Shown piece after piece: positions 15,339 to 24,997 of a DNA stretch of 64,000 nucleotides (within the stretch, counting starts at the first letter, position 1; each line of letters begins with the position of its first letter). This DNA comes from Hyphomicrobiales bacterium (lineage in GTDB: Bacteria; Pseudomonadota; Alphaproteobacteria; Rhizobiales; Beijerinckiaceae). The notes under the pieces were generated by a model, which searched no databases, was not told where the DNA came from, and saw only the letters and a list, made by a program, of their open reading frames with translations. Made by a program: the position numbers and the translations under genes. The DNA lies in NCBI GenBank assembly GCA_019075905.1, contig JAGXAM010000002.1, positions 124,001-188,000 of the forward strand, read 5' to 3'.

Positions 15339-15488
15339 TCAGGTCTCGATATCATCATCGGTGAGAATGCGCAGGGCTGCGCCTTCCGGATCCTCGAACT
15401 GGCGATGCTTCAGGCTCCAGATGAAACCTCCCAGCCCCGTCAAGCCCAAAGCCAGCGCGACCGGCACCATCATCAGCAGAATCGACAT
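15339..15488 (-). CDS. fixS: cbb3 oxidase maturation protein FixS/CcoS
   Basis: 49-residue single-span membrane protein needed for assembly of cofactor-containing cbb3 oxidase. Seen: MSILLMMVPVALALGL helix, then the family motif FIWSLKHRQFEDPEGAALR and an acidic tail. It starts 12 bp after the fixI stop, with AGGT upstream, and is the last gene of the eight-gene cbb3 run. Confidence 0.93.
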   Translation of the reverse strand: MSILLMMVPVALALGLTGLGGFIWSLKHRQFEDPEGAALRILTDDDIET

Positions 15489-15500
15489 GGCAGATGACCT

Positions 15501-17738
15501 TCAACAGCACGTCAGCCCGGTGAGCGGCAGCTCGTGGGCGCTTGTATCATCCTTCTCGTCGGGCAGGAAGGCGCTCAACAGGCTGCCCTTGGCCCGCAAC
15601 GAATTGACCGTCACCAGAATCGACGATATCGACATGGCAATGGCGGCCATCAGCGGCGACACGTGACCTATCACCGCCAGCGGCACCGCAATCGCATTAT
15701 AGACAGCGGCAAGCCCGAGGTTCTGATGGATGAGGCGGGCGCCGCGCCGCGAAACCCGCAAGGCCTCGCTGACCGGTGCCAGCCTGTCTCCCGTGAAAAT
15801 TGCATCGGCGACCGCCTGGGTAATGTCGGAGGCACTCACAGGGGACAAGGAGGCCTGCGCACTGGCCAGAGCCGCGGCGTCATTGAGCCCGTCGCCGACC
15901 ATCAGCACCTTGCGGCCCTTGCCGGCAAGCTCCTCGAGCAGCGCCACCTTGTCGGCCGGCCGCACCCCGGCCCGCCAATCGGAAATTTCCAGAATGTCCG
16001 CCACGGCCTTGACCGGTCCTTCCCGGTCCCCTGACACGATCATCAGATCGAGACCCATGTCCCGCAAGGCTTGCACCACCTGCGGCACATCGGCCCGCAG
16101 CGCCTGGCGAATCGGAATCTGCACGGTTTCATCGCCCCAGCGGAACGCCAGCACGGAAGTCCGGGCATCGTCCGCCATGGGTGCCGTCGTCGCCAGGCCG
16201 CAGAAGGCGGGGCTGCCGAGCCAGGCACGCTTGCCATCGATGGTGCCGCTGACCCCCTGCCCGACGGTCTCCGCCGCATCGGCGCAGGGCGCGCGCTCCA
16301 CGCTGAGGCGCGCCAGGGCACGCGCCAGCGGATGATGGCTGGAAAGGGCCAGCTGTGCCGCTGCCTGCACCATACCGGCGGGAATCTCGGCCGGCATAAC
16401 TTGCGGTTCCGGCAAGGTCAGGGTGCCGGTCTTGTCAAACACCACCATGTCAACCGCCGCCAGCCGCTCGATGGCATCGCCATGGCGCAGGATGATTCCG
16501 GCGCGAAACAGGGCGCCGGAGGCCACCACCTGAACCGCCGGAACCGCAAGGGCCAGCGCACAGGGGCAGGTGATGATCAGCACTGAAATGGCTGCAACCA
16601 GCGCATCATGAAGGCTCATATGGCCCAGAAAATACCAGCCAAGGCCGGTCAGCAGCGCCGCAAGATGCACCACTGGCGCATAAAGCGCCGCCGCCCGGTC
16701 CGCGAGATGGCGATAGCCGGAGCGCGCCGTCTCGGCTGCCGCGATCAGCTTTTCGATCTCGTCCATCAGGCTGTCGCCGGTCGCCGCCCGCACGCGCAGG
16801 GTCAGCTGGCCCTCGCCATTGAGCGTGCCGGCATAGACGGGCGTGCCGGCTGCAGCTTCCTGGGGCAGGGTTTCGCCAGTGACCAGACTGGCATCGATGC
16901 TGGATTGTCCCAGCGTTACCACACCATCGGCGGGAATGCGGTTGCCGGGCCGCACGATCACACAATCGCCCGGCTGCAGCACCTCGACCGGCACCGTGGT
17001 CACCTCGCCATTGGCCTCGATGCGCTCGGCACTAAGCGCCCGCAGGGCGGCAAGATTGACCGCGGCGCTGCGCATCTTGCGCCGCATCGCCTGGTCCAGA
17101 ACCCGCCCGGCAAGCAGAAACATCAGCAGCATCAGCACGGAATCGAAATAGACCTCGCGGGCATGAAGCAAGGTCTCGACGACTGAAAGGCCGGTGGCCA
17201 GCAACACCCCGACCGAGATCGGCACGTCCATGTTCAGGCCACCATGGCGCAGCACCCTGGCCGCCGAGACAAAGTACAGCCGCCCGGAATAGGCCACCGC
17301 AGGAATGGCAATCACCGCGGAAATCGCGTGGAACAGGTTGCGCGTGTCATCGGACATGCCCCCGGCCCAGATCGAAATCGACAGCAACAGCACATTCATC
17401 ATTGCGAAGGCCGCCACTGCCAGCGACCGCGCCAGCATGTCGCCGCGCGCCTTTTCGTCCGCCTCGACGGCGGCAGGTGCAAAGGCATGGCCGCGATAGC
17501 CGAGTTGGTCGAGCTTGCCGAGCACCGCGCCGGGGTCGGCACTGCCTTCCCCCCATTCCACACTCAGACGCTTCTGGGTGAAATTGACCCGTGCCGAAGT
17601 GACCCCCGGCAAAGCCCCGATGCCTTTTTCGATGCGCGACAGGCAGCCGGCGCAATGAATGCCCTCGACCGCCGCATCCATCTGGTCGCGGCCCGCCCGC
17701 GACCTGACAAAATGCGACATGTCGGCCCTGTCAGCCAT
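15501..17738 (-). CDS. fixI: Copper-translocating P-type ATPase FixI/CcoI
   Basis: P1B-ATPase delivering copper for cbb3 oxidase assembly. Seen: N-terminal heavy-metal domain with GIHCAGC (Cys29, Cys32), transmembrane CPC in IITCPCALAL, phosphorylation site DKTGTLT, TGE actuator motif (SLVTGETLP), and hinge GDGLNDAAALA. About 745 residues. The C-terminus ends LTGLTCC, a possible extra metal site. ATG at 17738 overlaps the fixH stop by 8 bp; ATG at 17720 is an alternative with AGGG before it. Confidence 0.94.
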   Translation of the reverse strand: MADRADMSHFVRSRAGRDQMDAAVEGIHCAGCLSRIEKGIGALPGVTSARVNFTQKRLSVEWGEGSADPGAVLGKLDQLGYRGHAFAPAAVEADEKARGDMLARSLAVAAFAMMNVLLLSISIWAGGMSDDTRNLFHAISAVIAIPAVAYSGRLYFVSAARVLRHGGLNMDVPISVGVLLATGLSVVETLLHAREVYFDSVLMLLMFLLAGRVLDQAMRRKMRSAAVNLAALRALSAERIEANGEVTTVPVEVLQPGDCVIVRPGNRIPADGVVTLGQSSIDASLVTGETLPQEAAAGTPVYAGTLNGEGQLTLRVRAATGDSLMDEIEKLIAAAETARSGYRHLADRAAALYAPVVHLAALLTGLGWYFLGHMSLHDALVAAISVLIITCPCALALAVPAVQVVASGALFRAGIILRHGDAIERLAAVDMVVFDKTGTLTLPEPQVMPAEIPAGMVQAAAQLALSSHHPLARALARLSVERAPCADAAETVGQGVSGTIDGKRAWLGSPAFCGLATTAPMADDARTSVLAFRWGDETVQIPIRQALRADVPQVVQALRDMGLDLMIVSGDREGPVKAVADILEISDWRAGVRPADKVALLEELAGKGRKVLMVGDGLNDAAALASAQASLSPVSASDITQAVADAIFTGDRLAPVSEALRVSRRGARLIHQNLGLAAVYNAIAVPLAVIGHVSPLMAAIAMSISSILVTVNSLRAKGSLLSAFLPDEKDDTSAHELPLTGLTCC

Positions 17739-18270
17739 GGTTGGGCACCACCCCCGGCAGGGCAACGTGATTGACCGAGCGGAACATGCGCTGGCCGCCA
17801 CGACTGAGATTGAGGATCACCCGCGCCCGGGACATATGCGGCGTGAATTCAGCCTGATAAACGCCCGGCGCCACCGCCGCCAGCGCCAGTCTGGCATCGA
17901 ATTGCATGTTTGAGGGATGATTGAGCGCGATCTCGCCGGTGAGCCCTTCAATGACCTTGCCGGACGCATCGCGGGCCGTCACGTCAACCCGATCCTTGCC
18001 ATGGCTTCCGGGTGCAAACGTCATGGTCACTTTCCAGTTCAGCGCCTGCTGGGCGCGTGCCGCCGCCAGTTCCTTGTCATAATCCAGCCCGCGCTTGTAA
18101 GGGTCGCTTGCCACTTCGCCACTGAAGGTCTTGATCGCTGCCGTCGCCATATAGACATTGATGGCAATATCCGTGCCGAAGAATGCCACGAACATCAGCA
18201 ACACGGTCCACCCTGTCAACCTGAATCCACGATCAGCGCTTTTGGGGGCATCGGACGACTTCTGGCTCAT
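17731..18270 (-). CDS. fixH: cbb3 oxidase assembly protein FixH/CcoH
   Basis: Membrane-anchored protein needed for stable cbb3 oxidase. Seen: one N-terminal helix (GWTVLLMFVAFFGTDIAINVYMA) followed by the FixH periplasmic domain with SDPYKRGLDYDKELAAARAQ, WKV, and VYQAEFTPHMSRARVILNLS. 179 residues, slightly longer than many. Begins 14 bp after fixG and overlaps fixI. Confidence 0.93.
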   Translation of the reverse strand: MSQKSSDAPKSADRGFRLTGWTVLLMFVAFFGTDIAINVYMATAAIKTFSGEVASDPYKRGLDYDKELAAARAQQALNWKVTMTFAPGSHGKDRVDVTARDASGKVIEGLTGEIALNHPSNMQFDARLALAAVAPGVYQAEFTPHMSRARVILNLSRGGQRMFRSVNHVALPGVVPNHG

Positions 18271-18284
18271 GGGATGCCCCTCCT

Positions 18285-19760
18285 TCAGGGTGTCTTGAAA
18301 TTGTCGGTGGCCGACATGGTGGTTTTCCGCAGCGGGTCAGTGACGCTGAAGGTGACCTTGATGCTGGCATGTTTCGGCGTGGACATCGGCCCGGTAATGA
18401 TGACGCGAAGATCGCGCGTGTCATCACCATTGACCTCGATCGGGAACAAGGGCCCCTGGCCCGCCACCCCGATCACCTGCACCTGCGCACCCTTGAGGCC
18501 CTCGACCGAGAAATTCAGCTCGCGCGGCTGATCCTGCTCATTGACGATCTGCACCGTATAGGCATTGCGCACCGAGCCATTGGCATCCACGACATAAAGC
18601 GGGTTGCGGTCATGGGCGATGGTAATGCCGTCGGTTGGCCGCGTGACCAGCCGCGCAAGCATCACCGATCCGATCAGGACAATGGCGACGCTGTAGAGAA
18701 TGGTGCGGGGCCGGACGATGCGATAGATCGCCGGCTCGCCGGCCATGCGTCGCTTGATATTATTCTCGTTGTCATAGGCGATCAGGCCATGCGGCCGGTT
18801 GATCTTGGCCATGACATTGTCGCAGGCATCGATGCACAGGCCGCACTGCACGCAGCCGAGTTGCGAGCCATGGCGAATGTCCACGCCGGTCGGGCAAACG
18901 GCGACGCATTGATTGCAATCGATGCAGTCCCCGGCTGCCTGGCCGTGGCTGCGCGCCGCAAGCCCGGTCTTGAGCGACATGCGCGGTTCGCCGCGATCAT
19001 AGCGATAGGTGACATTCAAGGCATCTTCGTCGGTCAGCGCCGCCTGGATACGCGGCCACGGGCACATGTAGATGCAGACCTGCTCGCGCATGAAGCCGCC
19101 CAGAAGATAGGTCAGCACCGCAAGAATGGCGATGGAAAACCAGGCGACTGCAGGCGCCTGAAATGTTGCCAGCTCGCGCACCAGTGTCGGCGCATCGGCA
19201 AAATACAGCACCCAGGCACCACCGGTCCACCAGGCGATCATCAGCCACAGGATGTGCTTGTAGCCGGTATGCAGGATGTTGCTGAAGGTCCAGCCCTCGG
19301 CCTGGCGCTGGTGCTGCCGGCGGGCATCGCCCTCGACCAGCCGCTCGACGGCATAAAACAGATCCGTCCACACGGTCTGCGGGCAAAGATAACCGCACCA
19401 GACCCGGCCGGCGACGGCATTCATCAAAAACAGGATCATCGCTGCCAAAATCAGCAGGCCGGCGACGTAATAGAGTTCCTGCGGCCAGATTTCGATGAAG
19501 AAGAAGTAAAACCGCCGGTTCGCCAGATCAACCAGCACGGCCTGGCTTGGCTCGCCCGGCCCACGGTTCCAGCGCAAAAAAGGCAGGCCGTAATAAATGC
19601 CCAGCGTGATGACAAGAATCGTCCATTTGATATTGCGGAAGCGTCCATGTGCCGCCTGCGGAAACAACCGCTTGCCGGGGGCATAAAGCGGCCCCTCGAT
19701 CACATCGTCGTCTCCACCCGTTTCAAGGACGGGCTGCCCGTGGGCATTGGGGAGTGTCAT
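18285..19760 (-). CDS. fixG: cbb3 oxidase accessory ferredoxin-like protein FixG/CcoG
   Basis: Membrane protein with two [4Fe-4S] motifs, described in the family as a Cu(II) reductase for cbb3 copper loading. Seen: five or so membrane segments, RVWCGYLCPQTVW near residue 120, YMCPWPRIQ near 230, then cluster motifs CIDCNQCVAVCP and CVQCGLCIDACD around 275-315, and a C-terminal immunoglobulin-like domain. 491 residues from ATG 19760; the frame to 19889 overlaps fixP and is rejected. Confidence 0.94.
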   Translation of the reverse strand: MTLPNAHGQPVLETGGDDDVIEGPLYAPGKRLFPQAAHGRFRNIKWTILVITLGIYYGLPFLRWNRGPGEPSQAVLVDLANRRFYFFFIEIWPQELYYVAGLLILAAMILFLMNAVAGRVWCGYLCPQTVWTDLFYAVERLVEGDARRQHQRQAEGWTFSNILHTGYKHILWLMIAWWTGGAWVLYFADAPTLVRELATFQAPAVAWFSIAILAVLTYLLGGFMREQVCIYMCPWPRIQAALTDEDALNVTYRYDRGEPRMSLKTGLAARSHGQAAGDCIDCNQCVAVCPTGVDIRHGSQLGCVQCGLCIDACDNVMAKINRPHGLIAYDNENNIKRRMAGEPAIYRIVRPRTILYSVAIVLIGSVMLARLVTRPTDGITIAHDRNPLYVVDANGSVRNAYTVQIVNEQDQPRELNFSVEGLKGAQVQVIGVAGQGPLFPIEVNGDDTRDLRVIITGPMSTPKHASIKVTFSVTDPLRKTTMSATDNFKTP

Positions 19761-19788
19761 ACTGCTGATATCCTGTTTGACGCCGTGT

Positions 19789-20679
19789 TTATTGCCCGCC
19801 ACCCAGTGTGTGGACGAACACAGCCAGAGCCTTGATCGTCGTATTATCGAGACGCCCGCCCCAATAGGGCATGACACCGCCATGACCATTGGTGACGCCC
19901 GCCTCTATGGTCTTGAGCGAAGAGCCGTAAAGCCAGACCTTGGTGGTGAGATTGGCCGAGCCGATCTTGATGTTGCCCTTGGCATCCTTGCCGTGGCAGG
20001 GGGCGCAATTATCCGCGAAAATCTTGGCCCCGGCGCCAAGGTCGGCACCCGCCTCGGTCTTGAGGCCGGACAGCGAGCGCACGTAATTGGCAACCTGCTC
20101 GATTTGCGGCGGGGTCAGGATCCCGGCCTTGCCGAAATCCGGCATGGAACCCTGGTGGCCCTTGGGATCGCCCGAGCGTGCACCATGCAGGATGGTCTGA
20201 TAGATCTGGTCAAGCTTGCCGCCCCACAGCCAGCGGTTGGCATTGAGATTGGGATAGCCCGGCGAGCCCTGGCCGCCCGCGCCATGGCAAGGGGCGCAAT
20301 TATTGGCGAAAGCCGCGGCACCTGCGGCGCGCGCAAAGGCCAGCAGTTCCGGCTGCTGCTCGATCTGGTCGAGCGGCGTGCTCGCCAGCTTCTGCATCAG
20401 GGCGCCACGTGACTTTTGCAGGTCCGTCAGGCTCTGCACTACGGCCGAGCGCGAGTGCCAGCCCAGAAATCCGGTCGTCGCGCCATTGATCAGCGGGATC
20501 GAAGGATAGGCAAAGCAATAGCCCACGGCCCAGACGATCGTGATATAAAACGTCCACAGCCACCAGCGCGGCAGTGGGTTGTTCAATTCCTTGATACCGT
20601 CCCAGGAGTGGCCGGTTGTTGAAACGCCTGTATAGCTGTCGACCTCATGGTCGGCATGAGGCGTGTTGTTCGTCGACAT
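19789..20679 (-). CDS. fixP: cbb3 cytochrome oxidase subunit III (dihaem cytochrome c) FixP/CcoP
   Basis: Periplasm-facing dihaem subunit feeding electrons to FixN. Seen: N-terminal CcoP domain (STTGHSWDGIKELNNPLPRWW), one membrane helix, and two CAPCH haem sites around residues 120 and 210 with downstream Met ligands (GSMPDF; GVMPYW). 296 residues. ATG at 20679 lies 6 bp after fixQ with a GGAG/GAGGG stretch upstream. Confidence 0.95.
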   Translation of the reverse strand: MSTNNTPHADHEVDSYTGVSTTGHSWDGIKELNNPLPRWWLWTFYITIVWAVGYCFAYPSIPLINGATTGFLGWHSRSAVVQSLTDLQKSRGALMQKLASTPLDQIEQQPELLAFARAAGAAAFANNCAPCHGAGGQGSPGYPNLNANRWLWGGKLDQIYQTILHGARSGDPKGHQGSMPDFGKAGILTPPQIEQVANYVRSLSGLKTEAGADLGAGAKIFADNCAPCHGKDAKGNIKIGSANLTTKVWLYGSSLKTIEAGVTNGHGGVMPYWGGRLDNTTIKALAVFVHTLGGGQ

Positions 20680-20685
20680 GGGCCC

Positions 20686-20847
20686 TCACTCCTCATCCAG
20701 CGGCGAACGTCCAATCGCCTCATATTCAGCTTTTCGCGACGGCCACATCGCAAACGCGACGGCAACAGTGAACACCAAAATGGCGTAAATCATGCCGACA
20801 GTCCGGGCGATACTGCCTATATGCTCAAGGGTTGCGTTTGGAGTCAT
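20686..20847 (-). CDS. fixQ: cbb3 cytochrome oxidase small subunit FixQ/CcoQ
   Basis: 53-residue single-helix subunit stabilising the FixN-FixP interaction. Seen by translation: MTPNATLEHIGSIARTV, helix MIYAILVFTVAVAFAMWPS, and tail RKAEYEAIGRSPLDEE, the CcoQ form. It lies between fixO (9 bp) and fixP (6 bp). Confidence 0.93.
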   Translation of the reverse strand: MTPNATLEHIGSIARTVGMIYAILVFTVAVAFAMWPSRKAEYEAIGRSPLDEE

Positions 20848-20856
20848 GGCACGATC

Positions 20857-21591
20857 TCATCGAATGTTGGCTTTGTCGTCATAAGTCTTGAAATTCACTT
20901 CGGTGCCGAGCATCTGCAGATAGGCGATGAGCGCATCTGCCTCGGTCACGTGGCGGGGAAGGCCCGCGTAATCACGTGATTTCGCGCCCGGATAACGCTT
21001 GGCGAGATCAGCAGCACCGTCGCTGTTGTCGGTATCCTGGGTGACGATGTCTTTCTTGGCGTCATCGATATCGGCCTGCGTATAGGGTGTCCCGAGCAGC
21101 CGCTGCACCTTCATCTTGGCGACAATATCGCTGGTGTCGAGGTCGGTGTGGAACAGGAAGCCAAACCGCGGCATGATCGATTCCGGCACCACAGAACGCG
21201 GATCCTTCAGATGCTGGCGGTGCCAGTCATCAGAATATTTGCCGCCAATGCGGGCCAGATCCGGGCCAATGCGCTTGGAGCCCCACTGGAACGGATGATC
21301 ATACATGCTCTCGGCGGCCAGCGAATAATGGCCGTAACGCTCGACTTCGTCACGCAGCGGCCGGATCATCTGCGAATGACACAGGTAGCAGCCCTCGCGC
21401 ACGTAAATGTCGCGGCCCTCGAGTTCCAGCGGTGTGTAAGGCCGGATCGAGCCAACCTTTTCAATGGTGCCCTTTACATAAAACAGCGGCACGATTTCGA
21501 CCAGCCCGCCAATGGCCACAGCCAGAACCGCAGCAACCGCGAGGAGGATGACATTCTTTTCCAGAATATAGTGTTTGGACATCAAGGACAT
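20857..21591 (-). CDS. fixO: cbb3 cytochrome oxidase subunit II (monohaem) FixO/CcoO
   Basis: Membrane-anchored monohaem cytochrome c subunit. Seen: N-terminal helix ([24 protein letters not shown]), [16 protein letters not shown] haem site near residue 70, [22 protein letters not shown], and a distal Met in SIMPRFGFL. 244 residues. ATG at 21591 overlaps the fixN end by no more than intergenic spacing (12 bp apart). Confidence 0.95.
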   Translation of the reverse strand: MSLMSKHYILEKNVILLAVAAVLAVAIGGLVEIVPLFYVKGTIEKVGSIRPYTPLELEGRDIYVREGCYLCHSQMIRPLRDEVERYGHYSLAAESMYDHPFQWGSKRIGPDLARIGGKYSDDWHRQHLKDPRSVVPESIMPRFGFLFHTDLDTSDIVAKMKVQRLLGTPYTQADIDDAKKDIVTQDTDNSDGAADLAKRYPGAKSRDYAGLPRHVTEADALIAYLQMLGTEVNFKTYDDKANIR

Positions 21592-21603
21592 GTGTTGAAT
21601 TCC

Positions 21604-23262
21604 TCACTCAGCGGGGACGAGTGCCGGAGCACCCGGACGACCGGCTTGGGTTAAGCTGAGTTCATCCACCGTGATCGTCATCCACAAATTGTAGACCATG
21701 ATCAGAACGCCGGTGAGGAACATGGCACCGCCAAGCGCGCGCAGGACATAGAGCGGATGCACCGCCTGAACCGTATCCACGAAGGAATATTGCAGAAAGC
21801 CCAGCTTGTTGTAGGAGCGCCACATCAGGCCTTCCATGATACCCGCGACCCACATCGACGAGATGTAAAGCACAATGCCCATGGTCGAGATCCAGAAGTG
21901 CCAGTTAACCAGCTTGAGCGAGTAGAGCTCGCGCCGGTTCCACAGCCAGGGCACCATGCAGTAGATCGCCCCGAAGGAAATATAGGCGACCCAGCCAAGA
22001 CTGCCCGAATGCACATGGCCAATGACCCAGTCGGTATAATGGGTGAGGGCATTGACTTCCTTGATGGCCATGACCGGCCCCTCGAAAGTCGCCATGCCAT
22101 AGAAGGCCAGCGCCACGACCATCATGCGCAGCACCGGATCGGTGCGCAGCTTGTCCCAGGCCCCTGACAGCGTCATCAGGCCGTTGATCATGCCACCCCA
22201 CGACGGCATCCACAGCACGATCGAGAACACCATGCCGAGAGTCTGGACCCAGTCCGGCAAGGCCGTATAGATCAGATGATGCGGGCCGGCCCAGATATAG
22301 ATGAAGATCAGCGCCCAGAAATGCACGATCGACAGCCGGTAGGAATAAATCGGCCGGTTGGCGCGTTTCGGCACGAAATAATACATCATCGCCAGGAACG
22401 GCACCGTCAGGAAGAAGGCCACGGCATTGTGGCCATACCACCACTCGAACATGGCATCCTGCACGCCGCTCCACACGATGTAGGATTTCGACGAAAACAG
22501 CGAGATCGGCACGGTCGGGCTGTTAAACAAGTGAAGAACGGCGATGGTCAGGATAAACGACAGGTAGAACCAGTTGGCCACATAGATATGCGGCTCGGCA
22601 CGACGCATCAGCGTGCCGACAAACACGACGAGATAGGTGACCCAGACCACCGTCAGCAGCAATTTCTGGTACCATTCCGGCTCGGCATATTCCTTGGAAG
22701 CGGTAATCCCGAGCGGATAGCCGGAGATGGCCAGCACCAGAAACAGATTATAGCCGATGGCAACGAACCACGGCGCCAGATAGCCGGCAAGCCGCGCCCG
22801 TGACGTGCGCTGCACGACATAAAACGACGTTCCGATCAGGATATTGCCACCAAAACCGAAGATCACCGAATTGGTATGCGAGGGCCGCAGGCGCCCGAAA
22901 TTGACATATTGCACGAAATTGAGGTGCGGATAGGCGAGTTCCAGCGCGATATAAAGGCCGACCGTCATGCCGATCAGCCCCCAGACGATGGACGCCACGG
23001 TCAGGAACCTTACTGGCGACATATAATAATTTGGCTTGCCGTCGATCTCGCGCGGCGGCAGTTGCGCCGGGCGATTATAGTAATTCCGGATCACCAGAAA
23101 CGCACACACGGCCGCAGTCCAGGCCATGATGCTGGTCTGGAACGCATAGGCCGGCGTCCACGCCTTGGCAGACACAAAGGTTGCAAAAACCGCGAATGCC
23201 GCCAGCAGCACGAAGCCGATGAGCTCGCCGGTTGTTATTTTCTTCGTGACACTCTGCTGCAT
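21604..23262 (-). CDS. fixN: cbb3 cytochrome oxidase catalytic subunit FixN/CcoN
   Basis: Catalytic haem-copper subunit of the high-affinity C-type oxidase. Seen: about 12 membrane segments, low-spin haem His in LRPSHTNSV, CuB/active-site region [28 protein letters not shown], and the haem ligands in [18 protein letters not shown]. About 552 residues. ATG at 23262 ([13 protein letters not shown]) is chosen because GGAGAAGG lies 8 bases before it; the frame upstream to 23358 runs through the promoter. First gene of the fixNOQPGHIS run. Confidence 0.96.
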   Translation of the reverse strand: MQQSVTKKITTGELIGFVLLAAFAVFATFVSAKAWTPAYAFQTSIMAWTAAVCAFLVIRNYYNRPAQLPPREIDGKPNYYMSPVRFLTVASIVWGLIGMTVGLYIALELAYPHLNFVQYVNFGRLRPSHTNSVIFGFGGNILIGTSFYVVQRTSRARLAGYLAPWFVAIGYNLFLVLAISGYPLGITASKEYAEPEWYQKLLLTVVWVTYLVVFVGTLMRRAEPHIYVANWFYLSFILTIAVLHLFNSPTVPISLFSSKSYIVWSGVQDAMFEWWYGHNAVAFFLTVPFLAMMYYFVPKRANRPIYSYRLSIVHFWALIFIYIWAGPHHLIYTALPDWVQTLGMVFSIVLWMPSWGGMINGLMTLSGAWDKLRTDPVLRMMVVALAFYGMATFEGPVMAIKEVNALTHYTDWVIGHVHSGSLGWVAYISFGAIYCMVPWLWNRRELYSLKLVNWHFWISTMGIVLYISSMWVAGIMEGLMWRSYNKLGFLQYSFVDTVQAVHPLYVLRALGGAMFLTGVLIMVYNLWMTITVDELSLTQAGRPGAPALVPAE

Positions 23263-23303
23263 TTTGCCCACCTTCTCCGAACCCCAGCGGAAATATCCGC
23301 CCG

Positions 23304-23345
23304 GTTTTAGAATGCGGGTAAAGTGTCGTCTTTGATCAAGATCAA
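23304..23345 (-). promoter_or_regulatory. FixK/FNR box and promoter of fixNOQPGHIS
   Basis: TTGATCAAGATCAA at 23332-23345 is a perfect TTGAT-N4-ATCAA box. Its centre is 76.5 bp from the fixN ATG, and TAAAAC (23304-23309, leftward) is correctly placed for a -10 with a class II start near 23297. Confidence 0.85.
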
Positions 23346-23480
23346 GCGGGCTCGCCATCCTCGCCGCGAAATTGCCGCATCCTTGTCGCAGCCGGGCCGC
23401 GCAAGCCTGTCATTTCAGCCGATTGGTTGATGAGCGCCAAGCCTTGCGACAGTTTGACACCTGTGCCGTTGCGACCGCTT

Positions 23481-23522
23481 TTGATCCGCGTCAAAGCCAT
23501 TTGCCGGGCCCGGGGGTTAAAT
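23481..23522 (+). promoter_or_regulatory. FixK/FNR box and promoter of hemN
   Basis: TTGATCCGCGTCAA at 23481-23494 matches the box at 9 of 10 positions. TTAAAT at 23517-23522 is a good -10. Class II spacing gives a start at about 23529, one base before the ATG, so the message may be leaderless. Confidence 0.75.
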
Positions 23523-23529
23523 TCTCCCC

Positions 23530-24909
23530 ATGTCCCATGATGCATCCACCAATATTCCTGCGCTGATTGCCCGTTATGACGGCAATATTCCGCGCTATAC
23601 CAGCTACCCGACCGCGCCGAACTTCAGCGCGAAAGTTGGCGCGGACGTCTATGCGCAATGGCTGCAGGCGCTGCCGCTGGACCAGCCATTGTCGCTTTAC
23701 CTGCATGTGCCGTTCTGCGACCGGCTTTGCTATTATTGCGGATGCAACACTGGCGTCGTGCGCCTCGCCTCATCCCGGCTCGCCTATGCGAGGGTGCTGA
23801 TGCGCGAGATCGCCATGGTCGCCGCCGCCTTGCCGGGCCGCGCCCGCATAGCCCAGATTCATTGGGGCGGCGGCACGCCGACCAGCCTTTCGGCCGAATC
23901 CCTGGTAGAGATCATGGCGACCATCCGCCAGCATTTTGATCTTGAGGCCGATGCCGAAATCGCCATCGAGATTGATCCGGTCAATCTGCCGGAAGATCGC
24001 CTGCCGGCCCTCAAGGCCATGGGCATCACCCGTGCCAGCCTTGGTGTTCAGGACTTCAACATCAATGTCCAGCAGGCCATCGGCCGCGCCCAGAGCTTCG
24101 AGGAAACCCGCAGCTGCCTCAACAAGCTGCGCGCCATCGGCATTGCCTCGATCAATATCGACCTGATGTACGGCCTGCCGCATCAGACGGTGGAGAGCGT
24201 TTGTGCCACGGCCCGTTCCGTGCTGGAACTGGCCCCCGAGCGCATCGCCGTCTTTGGCTATGCCCATGTGCCGTGGATGAAAAAGCACCAGCTGCTGATC
24301 CCCCGCAGTGCCTTGCCCGACGCTTTGGGGCGCTTTGCCCAGCAGGAGGCGATCAGGGAAACGCTGCGCCGTGAAGGCGGCTATATTGCCGTCGGGCTCG
24401 ACCATTTCGCCTTGCCCGGCGATGCCCTGACCATGGCCGCCGAGGCCGGCGCGCTGCATCGTAATTTCCAGGGCTATACGACCGATGCCGCCCCGGCCCT
24501 GATCGGCATGGGCGCCAGCGCCATCGGCAGCCTGCACCAGGGATATGCCCAGAATGCAACGCGCGTGCCCGATTATACCGCAGCTATCGAGGCAGACCAT
24601 TTTGCTGTCGCTCGCGGCATTGCGCTCAGCGCCGACGACCGGTTGCGCCGGTCCGTGATCGAACAGGTCATGTGCGGCGACGAGGTCGATCTCGAAGCCA
24701 GTTCCCGGCATTATCTCGGCCGTGCCGATGCGCTTGATGGCGTCTTGCCGACGCTGCAGGCGCTGGAAGCCGATGGCTTCGTCGCGCATCACGGCAGCAT
24801 CTGGCAAATCACCGAGCAAGGTCGCCCGTTCATGCGTCAGGTGGCGGCATGTTTTGATGCCTATCTGGGCCAGGCGGCAACCGCCGAACGCTTCGCGCGG
24901 GCCGTCTAG
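23530..24909 (+). CDS. hemN: Oxygen-independent coproporphyrinogen III oxidase HemN
   Basis: Radical SAM enzyme converting coproporphyrinogen III to protoporphyrinogen IX without oxygen. Seen: PRYTSYPTAPNF, the radical SAM cluster site VPFCDRLCYYCGCNTG near residue 65, GGGTPT, NIDLMYGLPHQT, and a HemN C-terminal domain. 459 residues. ATG at 23530 is the only suitable start, yet no ribosome site stands at normal distance; the GGGGG at 23512-23516 is too far. The promoter geometry predicts a leaderless mRNA. Divergent from fixN, both under FixK-type boxes, so haem supply and oxidase synthesis are co-induced. Confidence 0.95.
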   Translation: MSHDASTNIPALIARYDGNIPRYTSYPTAPNFSAKVGADVYAQWLQALPLDQPLSLYLHVPFCDRLCYYCGCNTGVVRLASSRLAYARVLMREIAMVAAALPGRARIAQIHWGGGTPTSLSAESLVEIMATIRQHFDLEADAEIAIEIDPVNLPEDRLPALKAMGITRASLGVQDFNINVQQAIGRAQSFEETRSCLNKLRAIGIASINIDLMYGLPHQTVESVCATARSVLELAPERIAVFGYAHVPWMKKHQLLIPRSALPDALGRFAQQEAIRETLRREGGYIAVGLDHFALPGDALTMAAEAGALHRNFQGYTTDAAPALIGMGASAIGSLHQGYAQNATRVPDYTAAIEADHFAVARGIALSADDRLRRSVIEQVMCGDEVDLEASSRHYLGRADALDGVLPTLQALEADGFVAHHGSIWQITEQGRPFMRQVAACFDAYLGQAATAERFARAV

Positions 24910-24933
24910 CGCACCAGGGCCCAACCGGGTTGA

Positions 24934-24980
24934 TTGTCATCGGCGCATCATTATCGTTATATCTATGAAAATATAACGAT
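24934..24980 (+). promoter_or_regulatory. Putative promoter overlapped by a perfect 10-bp inverted repeat
   Basis: ATCGTTATAT (24953-24962), 8-base spacer, ATATAACGAT (24971-24980) is perfect. TTGTCA at 24934-24939 and TATATC at 24958-24963 form a plausible promoter (18-bp spacer) whose -10 is inside the left arm, so a bound dimer would block it. The regulator is unknown; no regulator gene adjoins it. Confidence 0.45.
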
Positions 24981-24997
24981 GCCGGGAGCGCGGATCC

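Noticed and set aside
24930-24943. TTGAT-TGTC-ATCGG as a further FixK box
   Set aside because: The right half-site matches only 3 of 5 positions, and it would serve no low-oxygen gene.
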